Notes: generated by a model from the sequence alone, not told the origin. Counted from the first letter of the stretch, positions 1-7,382 are shown. The stretch: DNA of 8,311 nt from Candidatus Aminicenantota bacterium (GCA_004378665.1 SOIA01000282.1:1-8311); one strand, 5' to 3'. Numbers and translations are program-made.

Positions 1-741
1 GAAGACTCTCTTTTTGTTTTCCAAGGTTTCCTGGGGAAACAAGTCGTAGCTCATGATATAGGGAAGCCCGATGTGACCTGTTGTGGGCACAAGATCACCC
101 AGGAAAAAGAAGGTTTTGCCTGCGGATTGGACTTTCACACATTGATGGCTGGATGTGTGGCCGGGTATCAGGACAGTCTCAACTCCTTCTGTGATTTCTG
201 CGTTTCCTTCCACCAACTGAAGCTGTCCGTGTTTTTCCAGAGGCAAGAAGTTCTGTTTGAGATAGCTGGACCTGTCTCTTTCGGTCGGAGCAAGAGCGTA
301 TTCCCACTCTTCCTTCTGGATGATGTATTTGGCCCTTGGAAAGGTTGGAACATCTTCTCCATTTTCGTTCTTGGTCGTGTTTCCCCCGCAGTGGTCGAAA
401 TGGAGGTGGGTGTTGATCACGAAATCGATATCTTCAGCTTGAAAGCCGAGTTCCTGGAGTGAGCCGACGAGTCCCGGCTCTCTTTCTACGGAATAATACT
501 TGAAGATCTTCTGGTCTAAATCACTTCCAATGCCGGTCTCGATCAGAATGAGCAACCCTGATTTTTTGACAAGGAATGAATTCAGAGCGAGCCTAATCCG
601 GTTTTGATCATCAGCCGGGAATTTTTTCTCCCATAAAGGCTTGGGGATCACCCCGAACATCGCTCCCCCGTCCAGGCGAAAAAAGCCGTCTCTCAGGCCG
701 TGTATCTCAAACTGCCCGAGGGCAATCTTATCGATCGTCAT
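1..741 (-). CDS. MBL-fold metallo-hydrolase (partial, C-terminus off the left edge)
   Basis: The frame is open from ATG at 741-739 to the window edge, giving 247 codons without a stop. Residues 111-120 read THLHFDHCGG, the HxHxDH zinc-binding signature of the metallo-beta-lactamase superfamily. A GHTSSHQ motif (His195) and a GDLVPT motif (Asp216) supply further typical metal ligands; the last conserved histidine would lie past the edge. Single-domain members usually run to about 280 residues, so perhaps 30-40 are missing. There is no signal peptide, so it is probably cytoplasmic. The overall pattern resembles the YtnP / N-acyl-homoserine-lactonase-like group, but such genes cover many hydrolase activities and I cannot name a substrate. 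Its ATG overlaps the nuoI stop in an ATGA junction and there is no clear Shine-Dalgarno site, which implies co-transcription and translational coupling with nuoI. The MBL assignment is firm; function and any link to complex I are unknown. Confidence 0.9.
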   Translation of the reverse strand, partial: MTIDKIALGQFEIHGLRDGFFRLDGGAMFGVIPKPLWEKKFPADDQNRIRLALNSFLVKKSGLLILIETGIGSDLDQKIFKYYSVEREPGLVGSLQELGFQAEDIDFVINTHLHFDHCGGNTTKNENGEDVPTFPRAKYIIQKEEWEYALAPTERDRSSYLKQNFLPLEKHGQLQLVEGNAEITEGVETVLIPGHTSSHQCVKVQSAGKTFFFLGDLVPTTGHIGLPYIMSYDLFPQETLENKKRVF

Positions 742-1211
742 CTGAGGAGTTTATCCAGGTCATAGACCAGGTCATCCCGTGTGTATCCTGCGAAATCTAT
801 CTCTCCCGAATCCATTCGGATCGCGTCTTCAGGACAGGCTTCAACACAGAACCCGCAAAAACAACAGCGGCCAATATCTATGATAAACTTGGAGGGATAT
901 TTCTGCATCTCTAAATCAGGATCTTCGGCCGCCTCAACGTATATGCATTCAGACGGACAAACCGTAACACACAGCATGCAGGCCACGCATCTTGGTTTGC
1001 CGTCTTCTCTGGCCATCAGTCTGTGCAGGCTTCTGTGCCTTGCGGCGATCTCTTTTTTCTGTTCAGGGTATTGAATGGTCACGGCTCCTTTTCTCTTCGT
1101 TTTTATCCCCAACACTTTTAAAATGTGGAAGAACATATTCACGAAGAAATGTCGGGACGTGATCACAATTCCCCTGATAATCTCGATGAAATAACCCAGA
1201 GCTTTGATCAT
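738..1211 (-). CDS. nuoI: NADH-quinone oxidoreductase subunit I (8Fe ferredoxin-type)
   Basis: NuoI (Nqo9/TYKY) carries the two [4Fe-4S] clusters N6a and N6b, which pass electrons from the NADH module towards NuoB and the quinone site. The 157-residue product shows both ferredoxin motifs: Cys75-x2-Cys78-x2-Cys81-x3-Cys85-Pro and Cys116-x2-Cys119-x2-Cys122-x3-Cys126-Pro. The N-terminal part (about residues 8-35) is amphipathic to hydrophobic, as in the family, where it lies on the membrane arm. I chose ATG at 1211-1209 because it gives the normal NuoI N-terminus (MIKALGYF) and its A is the last base of the nuoH TAA stop (TAATG). The frame stays open upstream to 1280, but that extension lies inside nuoH and does not look like family sequence. 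The length is typical for bacterial NuoI. The next gene, an MBL hydrolase, overlaps its stop by 4 nt. Confidence 0.97.
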   Translation of the reverse strand: MIKALGYFIEIIRGIVITSRHFFVNMFFHILKVLGIKTKRKGAVTIQYPEQKKEIAARHRSLHRLMAREDGKPRCVACMLCVTVCPSECIYVEAAEDPDLEMQKYPSKFIIDIGRCCFCGFCVEACPEDAIRMDSGEIDFAGYTRDDLVYDLDKLLR

Positions 1212-2287
1212 TAGAGTATACTCATCACAATGCCTGTTCCGACGATGTTCACCAGGCTTAATGGAATAAGCAATTTCCAACCCATATCCATCAGCTGGTC
1301 GTAACGGAATCGTGGATAGGTCCAGCGAATTAAAATCTGAAGCCAGCAGAAAAAGAACACTTTTATATTAAAAGCTGCGACTTGAAATACGACGACCAGC
1401 CAGTGAGACAAGAGCCACTCCCCTCCCCACGGCCAGTGAAATCCATCCGCGGCCATCCAGGGAACCTGCCAGCCTCCGAAGAAGAGCGTAGTGAGCAGAG
1501 TGGAAACGACAATGATTTCCATGAAATCCGTCATCATGAAAAGGCCCCATTTCAAACCGCCGTATTCGGCAAAAAATCCGATGATTTCTGATTCTGCTTC
1601 GGGAAGGTCAAAAGGCGCCCTCTTTGTTTCCGCAAGAGCGGCGAATAAAAACACAAGGAATCCGAGAGGTTGGAGGAATATCCCCCATTTGGGAAGGAAT
1701 CCAAAAATCAACTCGCCTTGATAATGCACAATGGCTGAAAGCTTTAGAGAAGGAAAGACCATGATCAAACCAATAAGAGAAAGCCCCAGTGCGACTTCGT
1801 AGGATATCAGCTGAGCGGTTCCCCTCAATCCGCCGATAAGAGTGTACCTGTTGTTCGAGGCCCATCCGCTGAGAATGATTCCGTAAATCCCTAAAGACAG
1901 CATGGCCAAGATAAACAGGAGACCGACATTAAAGTCCAGTATCTGGAGGGAAATGGTCCGTTCCCCGATCCTGATGGAATCCCCGAATGGAATCGCGGAT
2001 ATGGTTATGGCTACAAAGAAGAAGGAAATGAACGGCGCCAAGGTATGGAGAAATTTTCTGGAGAACGCAGGAACAAAATCTTCCTTAAAAATCATCTTTA
2101 TCGCATCGGCAAAAGGCTGGAAAAGCCCGAGAATACGAATCCCGAAGATCGAGGCCCTGTTCGCGCCGATCCGGTCCTGGATGACCGCGCTCTCCTTTCT
2201 CTCCAGCCACGTCAAGTAGAGTGTCAGAAGAAGAAACCAGACTAAAGCACATACAATCTTTATGAATACAATCAATATTTCAATCAC
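1211..2287 (-). CDS. nuoH: NADH-quinone oxidoreductase subunit H (membrane, quinone-site)
   Basis: NuoH (Nqo8/ND1) is the integral membrane subunit that forms the quinone entry chamber and couples quinone reduction to proton pumping. The 358-residue product is strongly hydrophobic, with about eight membrane segments. Family signatures are present: WLERK (27-31), GLFQPFADAIK (54-64), GWASNNRYTLIGGLRGTAQ (141-159), the acidic loop LAETKRAPFDLPEAESE (218-234), and PRFRYDQLM (325-333). The start is GTG at 2287-2285, overlapping the nuoG TGA stop as GTGA; the resulting N-terminus (MIEILIVF) begins the first helix at the expected place, and only weak purine-rich sequence precedes it. One small departure is GANR at 41-44, where most homologues have GPNR. 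The gene ends in TAATG with nuoI. Assignment is secure. Confidence 0.97.
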   Translation of the reverse strand: MIEILIVFIKIVCALVWFLLLTLYLTWLERKESAVIQDRIGANRASIFGIRILGLFQPFADAIKMIFKEDFVPAFSRKFLHTLAPFISFFFVAITISAIPFGDSIRIGERTISLQILDFNVGLLFILAMLSLGIYGIILSGWASNNRYTLIGGLRGTAQLISYEVALGLSLIGLIMVFPSLKLSAIVHYQGELIFGFLPKWGIFLQPLGFLVFLFAALAETKRAPFDLPEAESEIIGFFAEYGGLKWGLFMMTDFMEIIVVSTLLTTLFFGGWQVPWMAADGFHWPWGGEWLLSHWLVVVFQVAAFNIKVFFFCWLQILIRWTYPRFRYDQLMDMGWKLLIPLSLVNIVGTGIVMSIL

Positions 2288-3840
2288 TTTTGTTCTCTAA
2301 AAAAAGGAACCTCATTTTCGATTTCTTTTGCTATAGTCTCAGGAGTTTTGAACTCTCCGTAAAACGAAGAATTTATTCCAAATTTCCTGCCTAAGTCAGC
2401 AAGCATCATCCACTCCGGGAGACTGTCGCCCGGCGGTTCAAAAACAGGCGAAAATTTTTGAATCTTCCCGTCTATATTTGTCAAGGAGCCTCCTTTTTCA
2501 GGAATCAACGCTGTCGGGAGGACGATGTCGAAAAGAGAATTCAATTCATTCTCATGAGAAGTGAAAAGAACCTTGGTCTCTATCTTTTCCAGAGCCTTCT
2601 TGAGATCAGCTGCACTGATCTGCTCTGCGAGGAATGAGCCAAACGCAAGCAGGAGATCAGTCTTATCTGATAAAGCTCCCGGATTCGCAGGCTTCATATC
2701 AAATCCCATTTCCAGGGCTCCTTTTTTGTTTGGAGTCCGTTCAGCTGTGAGCAGGAAATCATCTTTCTCAGCTTGAGGCCTGTCAGCAAAGAATATTCTT
2801 TCCAAATTCTGATCATTCTTGAAGATTTTGTGAATCAGAAAGAGTTCTTCATTGGACAGCCATGTATTCAGGATTAAAACCGTCTGGGAAGTCTTCTTCC
2901 CTTCATCCAGTTTTTTAAGCTGTTGATTGATAAAATAGGAAACATCTTCCCAAGTCGGTTGTATGTTCCATTCCTTATTGTTTATAACGATCTTGTCCAG
3001 GCGGTTTTCACTCAGGTAAGAATACCCGTAGCGACCCATGTCACAGATCCAAAAACCGTTGACTTCTTGATTTTCGCGGGATTGGATCCTGTACACCCTG
3101 CTGGGAACTCCGAAGTGGGAAAAACCCGGATGGTACTCGATCGTGATGCTGCATCCGCGGCTGCACAACGGGCATATCGACTCGCCCTTCTTTAAAAACC
3201 AGCTTCGGGTCTTAAACCTGAAATCTTCGTCGGTAATGGCGCCCACAGGACAGATCTGAGCAAGATTACCAGAATAGTTGTTATCCACTGGAGTGAGGTC
3301 GTATATGTTCACTCTTGAATGGATGCCTCTTTCAAATACGCCCAATTCCTGAGTCTCGGTAATCTCCCTCAAAAAGCGGACGCAACGCCGGCAGAGGATG
3401 CATCTCTCCTCATCATGGATGAGGGACTTGCCGATCTTATCTTTCTTCTCTCTTTTCTCTTTGGACTCCCTGAACTGGCTCTCGAAGAGGCCGTATTCGT
3501 CGTAATAATCCTGGAGTTTGCAGTCACCCGCTTTATCGCATATTGGACAATCGAGAGGATGCTCAGCAAGAAGAAATTCCAACACACCTTTCCTCGCTTC
3601 AACGACTTTTTCACTTTTTGTAAAGACTTTCATTCCGTCCCGGACCTGAGTCGAACAGGCCAGTTCAAGCTTGGGCAATCCTTCAATCTCGACCAGGCAC
3701 ATGCGGCAACTGCCTTCAGGTGGAAAGGCATCATGGTAGCACAGATGAGGGATGGATATTCCCGCTGTCTCTGCAGCTTTGAGAACAGTGGTGCCTTCCT
3801 CGACATCTATTGGCTTTTTATCTATGTGAATCTTAACCAT
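2284..3840 (-). CDS. nuoG: NADH-quinone oxidoreductase subunit G (short form, with N7 cluster ligands)
   Basis: NuoG (Nqo3, 75-kDa subunit) relays electrons through Fe-S clusters in the peripheral arm. In order I see: a plant-type [2Fe-2S] domain with Cys34, Cys45, Cys48 and Cys62 (N1b); the His-ligated [4Fe-4S] set His94-x3-Cys98-x2-Cys101-x5-Cys107 (N5); Cys147-x2-Cys150-x2-Cys153 with Cys197 (N4); and Cys223-x2-Cys226-x3-Cys230 with Cys266, the ligand set of the extra cluster N7 known from E. coli and Thermus. The molybdopterin-oxidoreductase-like remainder is only about 250 residues but still ends in a recognisable segment (DIVLPTALIPEKGG, 438-451). The total of 518 is far below the roughly 700-900 of well-studied NuoG proteins, with the reduction falling in the catalytically inactive C-terminal region. 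No frameshift is evident: the frame is intact and nuoH overlaps its TGA stop. ATG at 3840-3838 is preceded by AGGAG at a long spacing. Confidence 0.95.
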   Translation of the reverse strand: MVKIHIDKKPIDVEEGTTVLKAAETAGISIPHLCYHDAFPPEGSCRMCLVEIEGLPKLELACSTQVRDGMKVFTKSEKVVEARKGVLEFLLAEHPLDCPICDKAGDCKLQDYYDEYGLFESQFRESKEKREKKDKIGKSLIHDEERCILCRRCVRFLREITETQELGVFERGIHSRVNIYDLTPVDNNYSGNLAQICPVGAITDEDFRFKTRSWFLKKGESICPLCSRGCSITIEYHPGFSHFGVPSRVYRIQSRENQEVNGFWICDMGRYGYSYLSENRLDKIVINNKEWNIQPTWEDVSYFINQQLKKLDEGKKTSQTVLILNTWLSNEELFLIHKIFKNDQNLERIFFADRPQAEKDDFLLTAERTPNKKGALEMGFDMKPANPGALSDKTDLLLAFGSFLAEQISAADLKKALEKIETKVLFTSHENELNSLFDIVLPTALIPEKGGSLTNIDGKIQKFSPVFEPPGDSLPEWMMLADLGRKFGINSSFYGEFKTPETIAKEIENEVPFFREQK

Positions 3841-3852
3841 CTTCGTTTTTTT

Positions 3853-3857
3853 CTCCT
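3853..3857 (-). promoter_or_regulatory. Ribosome binding site for nuoG
   Basis: On the minus strand the sequence reads AGGAG, 12 nt before the nuoG ATG, within the 27-nt nuoF-nuoG gap. It is the clearest Shine-Dalgarno match in the window. The spacing is longer than the usual 5-9 nt, and no other start codon is available between it and the ATG, so it supports the chosen nuoG start. The larger gap and the separate site suggest nuoG is initiated independently rather than only by coupling. Confidence 0.55.
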
Positions 3858-3867
3858 GCTTCCAATC

Positions 3868-5103
3868 CTACAATCGAGACTCGAGCTCTTTCCTGAATTT
3901 TTTGGCTATGGAAAGGATGGGCATGGCCGCAGCATCTCCAAGGGGACAGAGAGTTTTCCCCAGAATGTTCGAAGCTAACCGCACAATATCATCGATATCC
4001 TTTTTGCTTCCTTTCCCCTCAGCCATCCTTTTGACGATCTTATTGATCCAGGATGTGCCAATCCTGCATGGCGTGCACAGGCCGCAGGATTCATGAGAAT
4101 AGAATTTAGTGACAGCCTTTAAAACATCCAGCATGGATGTTCCGGTGTCAATAACAATGATGGCGGCTGAACCCAGCATGGATTCGGCATTCACCAGGGA
4201 ATCAAAATCCATCGGGATGTCTATCTCGTCCGCTTTTAAGACAGGAGCAGACATTCCTCCTGGGATAACGGCTTTCAGTTTCTTGCCTTGTTTCATGCCG
4301 CCGGCATGTTTGTTGATGATATCTTTCAGGTTTGTTCCGATAGGAAGCTCATAAATCCCGGGCTTCTCAACCATGCCGCTAACCCCGAAAATTCTCGTGC
4401 CGCCATCCTTGGGCAGCCCTTTTCCGGTAAACCAATCTGCTCCGTTCAGGATAATCTGGGGAATGTTCGAGAGGGTCTCAACATTGTTTATGACTGTGGG
4501 GCACTGGAAAAGCCCGACAGAGGCTGGGAATGGAGGCTTGAGTCGTGGATTTCCTCGTTTCCCTTCGAGTGATTCCAGGAGCGCTGTCTCCTCACCACAG
4601 ATGTAGGCTCCAGCACCGCGGTGGACGGACACATCCAGATCAAATCCACTGTTCAAGATGTTCTTGCCCAGATATCCTTTATCGTATGCTTCGGATATGG
4701 CTTCCTCGAGCCTCAGAGCCACGGCTTCGTATTCCCCGCGGATGTAGATGTATGCAGAGTGGATACCGACGCAGTAGGAAGTGATGATGATTCCCTCGAG
4801 AAGCATGTGGGGATTATGACTCATGATGTAACGGTCTTTGAAAGTCCCGGGCTCTCCCTCATCGGCGTTGACACACAAATACTTCGGCTTGTCCACTTTT
4901 GGAACAAATCCCCACTTTACGCCAGCCGGAAAGCCCGCGCCGCCTCGACCCCGTAAATTCGCCTTTTTCATCTCTTCCAGGATTTCTTCGGGTTTGAGTT
5001 TCAGGGCCTTCTTGACAGCTTCGTATCCCCCCTGCTTTATGTATTCATCTATTTGATAGACATTTTTCAATCCGAAGTGTTGGGTCAGGACTTTCTCAGC
5101 CAT
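3868..5103 (-). CDS. nuoF: NADH-quinone oxidoreductase subunit F (NADH- and FMN-binding)
   Basis: NuoF (Nqo1, 51-kDa subunit) binds NADH and FMN and is the electron entry point of complex I, passing electrons through [4Fe-4S] cluster N3. The 411-residue product has the glycine-rich nucleotide loop RGRGGAGFPAGVKW (51-64), the FMN/NADH region CVNADEGEPGTFKDR (77-91), GAGAYICGEETAL (163-175), and the N3 ligands Cys340-x2-Cys343-x2-Cys346 with Cys386 (ESCGLCTPCRIGT ... CPLGD). Length and motif order are typical. ATG at 5103-5101 follows the nuoE TAG stop after two bases (TAGAGATG), with a modest GGA-containing site in the end of nuoE. Presence of intact NuoE, F and G means the enzyme oxidises NADH, unlike the 11-subunit ferredoxin- or F420-linked forms. 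nuoF ends in TAG, 27 nt before nuoG. Confidence 0.98.
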   Translation of the reverse strand: MAEKVLTQHFGLKNVYQIDEYIKQGGYEAVKKALKLKPEEILEEMKKANLRGRGGAGFPAGVKWGFVPKVDKPKYLCVNADEGEPGTFKDRYIMSHNPHMLLEGIIITSYCVGIHSAYIYIRGEYEAVALRLEEAISEAYDKGYLGKNILNSGFDLDVSVHRGAGAYICGEETALLESLEGKRGNPRLKPPFPASVGLFQCPTVINNVETLSNIPQIILNGADWFTGKGLPKDGGTRIFGVSGMVEKPGIYELPIGTNLKDIINKHAGGMKQGKKLKAVIPGGMSAPVLKADEIDIPMDFDSLVNAESMLGSAAIIVIDTGTSMLDVLKAVTKFYSHESCGLCTPCRIGTSWINKIVKRMAEGKGSKKDIDDIVRLASNILGKTLCPLGDAAAMPILSIAKKFRKELESRL

Positions 5104-5105
5104 CT

Positions 5106-5579
5106 CTATTCCAAACCATCCAAAATTTTATCGATTTTTTTCTTATCCAAATTTCCGTGATAATCAAAGTTAATCATCATGCAGGGAGCCTGCTCACATG
5201 CGCCAATACATTCGACCAGTGAAAGCGTAAATTTTTTGTCTTCAGATGTCTGCCCGGGCTCTATGCTCAGTTTTTCTTTTAAATAGTCGGTCAATTTTTC
5301 CGCTCCGAGAAGCGAACAGCTCAGATTGGAACAGACCTGAATATGGTATTTCCCGATGGGCTCTCTGTTCAACATGGTGTAAAAGGTCACAACCTCTCTC
5401 ACCTGGATGGGCTTGATTCCTAGGATGCCAGCAACCAGTTTTTCTGACTCCGGAGAGATAAAACCGAACTCCTGCTGCGTGAGATGGAGGAGCGGAAGAA
5501 TGGCGGCTTCCTTCTGCGGATAGCGAGCGATTATCCTATCAATTTCCTTCCGGACTTTCCCAGAAAATTCAGGGCTCAT
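5106..5579 (-). CDS. nuoE: NADH-quinone oxidoreductase subunit E ([2Fe-2S] thioredoxin-like)
   Basis: NuoE (Nqo2, 24-kDa subunit) partners NuoF at the tip of the peripheral arm and carries [2Fe-2S] cluster N1a close to the FMN. The 157-residue protein has an N-terminal helical part with the family pattern LLHLTQQEFGFIS (30-42) and VREVVTFYTML (60-70). A thioredoxin-like domain follows with the four cluster ligands Cys83-x4-Cys88 and Cys124-x3-Cys128 (VCSNLSC and ECIGAC). Length is normal. ATG at 5579-5577 overlaps the nuoD TGA stop as ATGA, indicating translational coupling. The stop is TAG, two bases before the nuoF start. Assignment is secure. Confidence 0.97.
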   Translation of the reverse strand: MSPEFSGKVRKEIDRIIARYPQKEAAILPLLHLTQQEFGFISPESEKLVAGILGIKPIQVREVVTFYTMLNREPIGKYHIQVCSNLSCSLLGAEKLTDYLKEKLSIEPGQTSEDKKFTLSLVECIGACEQAPCMMINFDYHGNLDKKKIDKILDGLE

Positions 5580-6901
5580 CTGTCCATCTCTCCACCGATC
5601 ATATTGACAGAGCCAAAGGTGGGAATGACATCGGCGACATAATGTCCTTGAATCATTTCCTCAAGAGAAGCCATCAAATGAAAACACGGAGCTCTCACAT
5701 GCAGGCGGTAGGGTGTGTCGGTTCCGTCAGACACGATATAATACCCGAGCTCGCCATTCCCGCCTTCAACGGCAAGATACACTTCTCCTTTTGGAGGCCT
5801 GATACCGTGTTCGCTCATGAAGAATTTGAAATGACTGATCAAACCTTCAATCGAGGTGTACGTATCCTCTTTGGGAGGCACAACAACCTTTTTACTCTTG
5901 GTGAGTATGTCTTGATACTTGTCTTTTTCCGAGCCTTCTAAAGTTGGGGACAGTATTATCTCTTTGTCCACCTTTCTTTCTCTCGAAGCTTTTATCGCTT
6001 CTGTAGGCTTGATTCCCTTGGCCATGGTTCGGGCCCCTGACTTCGGTATTTTTTCCATGGCCTGCTCGATGATCCGGAGACTCTGTTCCATCTCTCTCAT
6101 CCGGACTATGTAGCGGTCAAAATTGTCTCCCCTTTCCCCGAGAGGGATCTCGAAATCCATCTGGTCATAGACCAAATACGGAAATGTTTTCCGGATATCA
6201 AAGTAAACTCCCGTCGAACGCAGACACGGACCGGTCCATCCGTAGTTGATCGCTGTTTCCGGCGTAACGACCGCGATGTCCCTGGTCCTATCCAGAAATA
6301 TCTTATTTTTATCCAAAAGGCCGCTAACATCTTTCAAAACTTTTCTCGTTTCGATGATCGCCTTTTTCAGAACCTCTTCATAATCAGGATGGAGGTCAGC
6401 TCTGACTCCGCCGATACGGATGTAAGACGTGGTCATCCGGGCGCCTGTTGTCTGCTCGATGACATCCCAGATGAACTCACGAGCCTTCATTTTATACAGT
6501 AAAATCGTGAACGCTCCGCATTCCATAGCCATGGCAGCGATGCAGGTGAGATGGTCAGAGATCCTGGAGAGTTCGCTCATGATGACCCGGATGTACTGCG
6601 CCTTTTCCGGGACTTCAATGCCCAACATCTTCTCCATGGCCATCACGTAGCCGAGGTTATTGATCAGCGGAGACACATAATTCATCCTGTCCGTGTAAGG
6701 AAGCAGGTTGAAGTAGGTCTTATTCTCGCAGGTTTTCTCGAATCCCCGATGCAAGTACCCCACTTCCACTTCAGAATTAAGAATCTTTTCGCCATCCAGC
6801 TCGAGCATGATCCGGATGGTTCCATGCATCGCGGGATGAGAAGGCCCCATGTTGAGCATGAGACTGTCTTTTCTTGCTTCTTTCTGGATTCTCGTCGGCA
6901 T
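5576..6901 (-). CDS. nuoD: NADH-quinone oxidoreductase subunit D (49-kDa, quinone-site)
   Basis: NuoD (Nqo4, 49-kDa subunit) is related to the large subunit of [NiFe] hydrogenases and forms the quinone-reduction pocket with NuoB. The 441-residue product opens with NMGPSHPAMHG (17-27); its His22/His26 and Tyr75 (in LPYTDRMNYVS) fall at the positions of the conserved quinone-headgroup residues. Other family blocks are GYLHRGFEK (48-56), SELSRISDHL (109-118), TTGARMTTSYIRIGGVR (151-167) and the C-terminal GELGYYIVSDGTDTPYR (383-399). The end reads GSVNMIGGEMDR where many homologues have a GSxDxVxGExDR-like pattern. A charged stretch at about 289-336 looks longer than in typical NuoD and is probably a surface insertion. 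The cysteines that would bind nickel in hydrogenases are absent, as expected. ATG at 6901 lies one base after the nuoC TAA, preceded by a weak GAGAAAG site. NuoC and NuoD are separate here, not fused as in E. coli. Confidence 0.97.
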   Translation of the reverse strand: MPTRIQKEARKDSLMLNMGPSHPAMHGTIRIMLELDGEKILNSEVEVGYLHRGFEKTCENKTYFNLLPYTDRMNYVSPLINNLGYVMAMEKMLGIEVPEKAQYIRVIMSELSRISDHLTCIAAMAMECGAFTILLYKMKAREFIWDVIEQTTGARMTTSYIRIGGVRADLHPDYEEVLKKAIIETRKVLKDVSGLLDKNKIFLDRTRDIAVVTPETAINYGWTGPCLRSTGVYFDIRKTFPYLVYDQMDFEIPLGERGDNFDRYIVRMREMEQSLRIIEQAMEKIPKSGARTMAKGIKPTEAIKASRERKVDKEIILSPTLEGSEKDKYQDILTKSKKVVVPPKEDTYTSIEGLISHFKFFMSEHGIRPPKGEVYLAVEGGNGELGYYIVSDGTDTPYRLHVRAPCFHLMASLEEMIQGHYVADVIPTFGSVNMIGGEMDR

Positions 6902-6902
6902 T

Positions 6903-7382
6903 TTACTTTCTCAACTTGATTCTCGGCTGGGATTTACGAAGAGGGTAATCTTTGCGTAGAGGAAAACCCTCGAATCCATCATACATGAAGAGTCTTCTCA
7001 GGTCCGGATGGCCGTAAAAACGAACTCCGAACATGTCATAAACTTCTCTCTCCAGCCAGTTGGCATTTTTCCATATGGAACTCATAGATTCGATAGAGAG
7101 ATTCTTCTCTGAAAGAGGAACTTTTATTCTTAGACGGTGTTTAGCGGAGAGAGACAGCAGATGATAGACCATCTCAAACCGCGGCTCCCGGCCCAAATAA
7201 TCCACACAGGTGATGTCGAGTAACATCGTGTATTCATACGGCTTCTGTTTGAGGAATTGAACAAGCTCGGCAAGAAAATCTCTATCTATTGTAACAGTGT
7301 CGTCCCCAAAGTCAGACGTGGTCTCTTTGATCCTATCAGTGAATTTTTCTTTGAGCTCGCTTATGACTTTCTTTTCTTCCAT
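6903..7382 (-). CDS. nuoC: NADH-quinone oxidoreductase subunit C (30-kDa)
   Basis: NuoC (Nqo5, 30-kDa subunit) has no cofactor; it stabilises the peripheral arm beside NuoD, NuoI and NuoG. The product is 159 residues from ATG at 7382-7380. The family signature WLEREVYDMFGVRFYGHPDL is at 109-128, followed by RRLFMYDGFEGFPLRKDYPL (129-148), and the upstream LLDITCVDYLG (54-64) also matches. Length is in the usual range for an unfused NuoC, slightly short. The gene overlaps the end of nuoB by 22 nt. A TTG two codons upstream (7388-7386) is an alternative start that would give 161 residues and has a weak AGAG about 5-6 nt before it; I prefer the ATG, without strong ribosome-site evidence either way. 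The TAA stop is one base before nuoD. Confidence 0.95.
   Translation of the reverse strand: MEEKKVISELKEKFTDRIKETTSDFGDDTVTIDRDFLAELVQFLKQKPYEYTMLLDITCVDYLGREPRFEMVYHLLSLSAKHRLRIKVPLSEKNLSIESMSSIWKNANWLEREVYDMFGVRFYGHPDLRRLFMYDGFEGFPLRKDYPLRKSQPRIKLRK

Noticed and set aside
73..462. A 129-codon open frame on the plus strand
   Set aside because: It is antisense to the MBL hydrolase, whose zinc-binding motifs establish the real coding strand.
1212..1280. Upstream extension of nuoI to an earlier ATG at 1280
   Set aside because: The added residues lie inside nuoH, are unlike NuoI N-termini, and the ATG at 1211 gives both the family N-terminus and a typical TAATG junction.
2284..3840. NuoG truncated by a frameshift or assembly error
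   Set aside because: The C-terminal family segment (DIVLP...) is present in the same frame and the stop overlaps nuoH neatly, so the gene is intact but short.
3319..3978. A 219-codon open frame on the plus strand
   Set aside because: It lies antisense to the secure nuoG and nuoF genes, has no recognisable domain, and mirrors the coding strand's composition.
5576..6901. NuoD read as an energy-converting [NiFe] hydrogenase large subunit
   Set aside because: The nickel-binding CxxC pairs are missing, and the neighbours NuoE, F, G, H and I match complex I.
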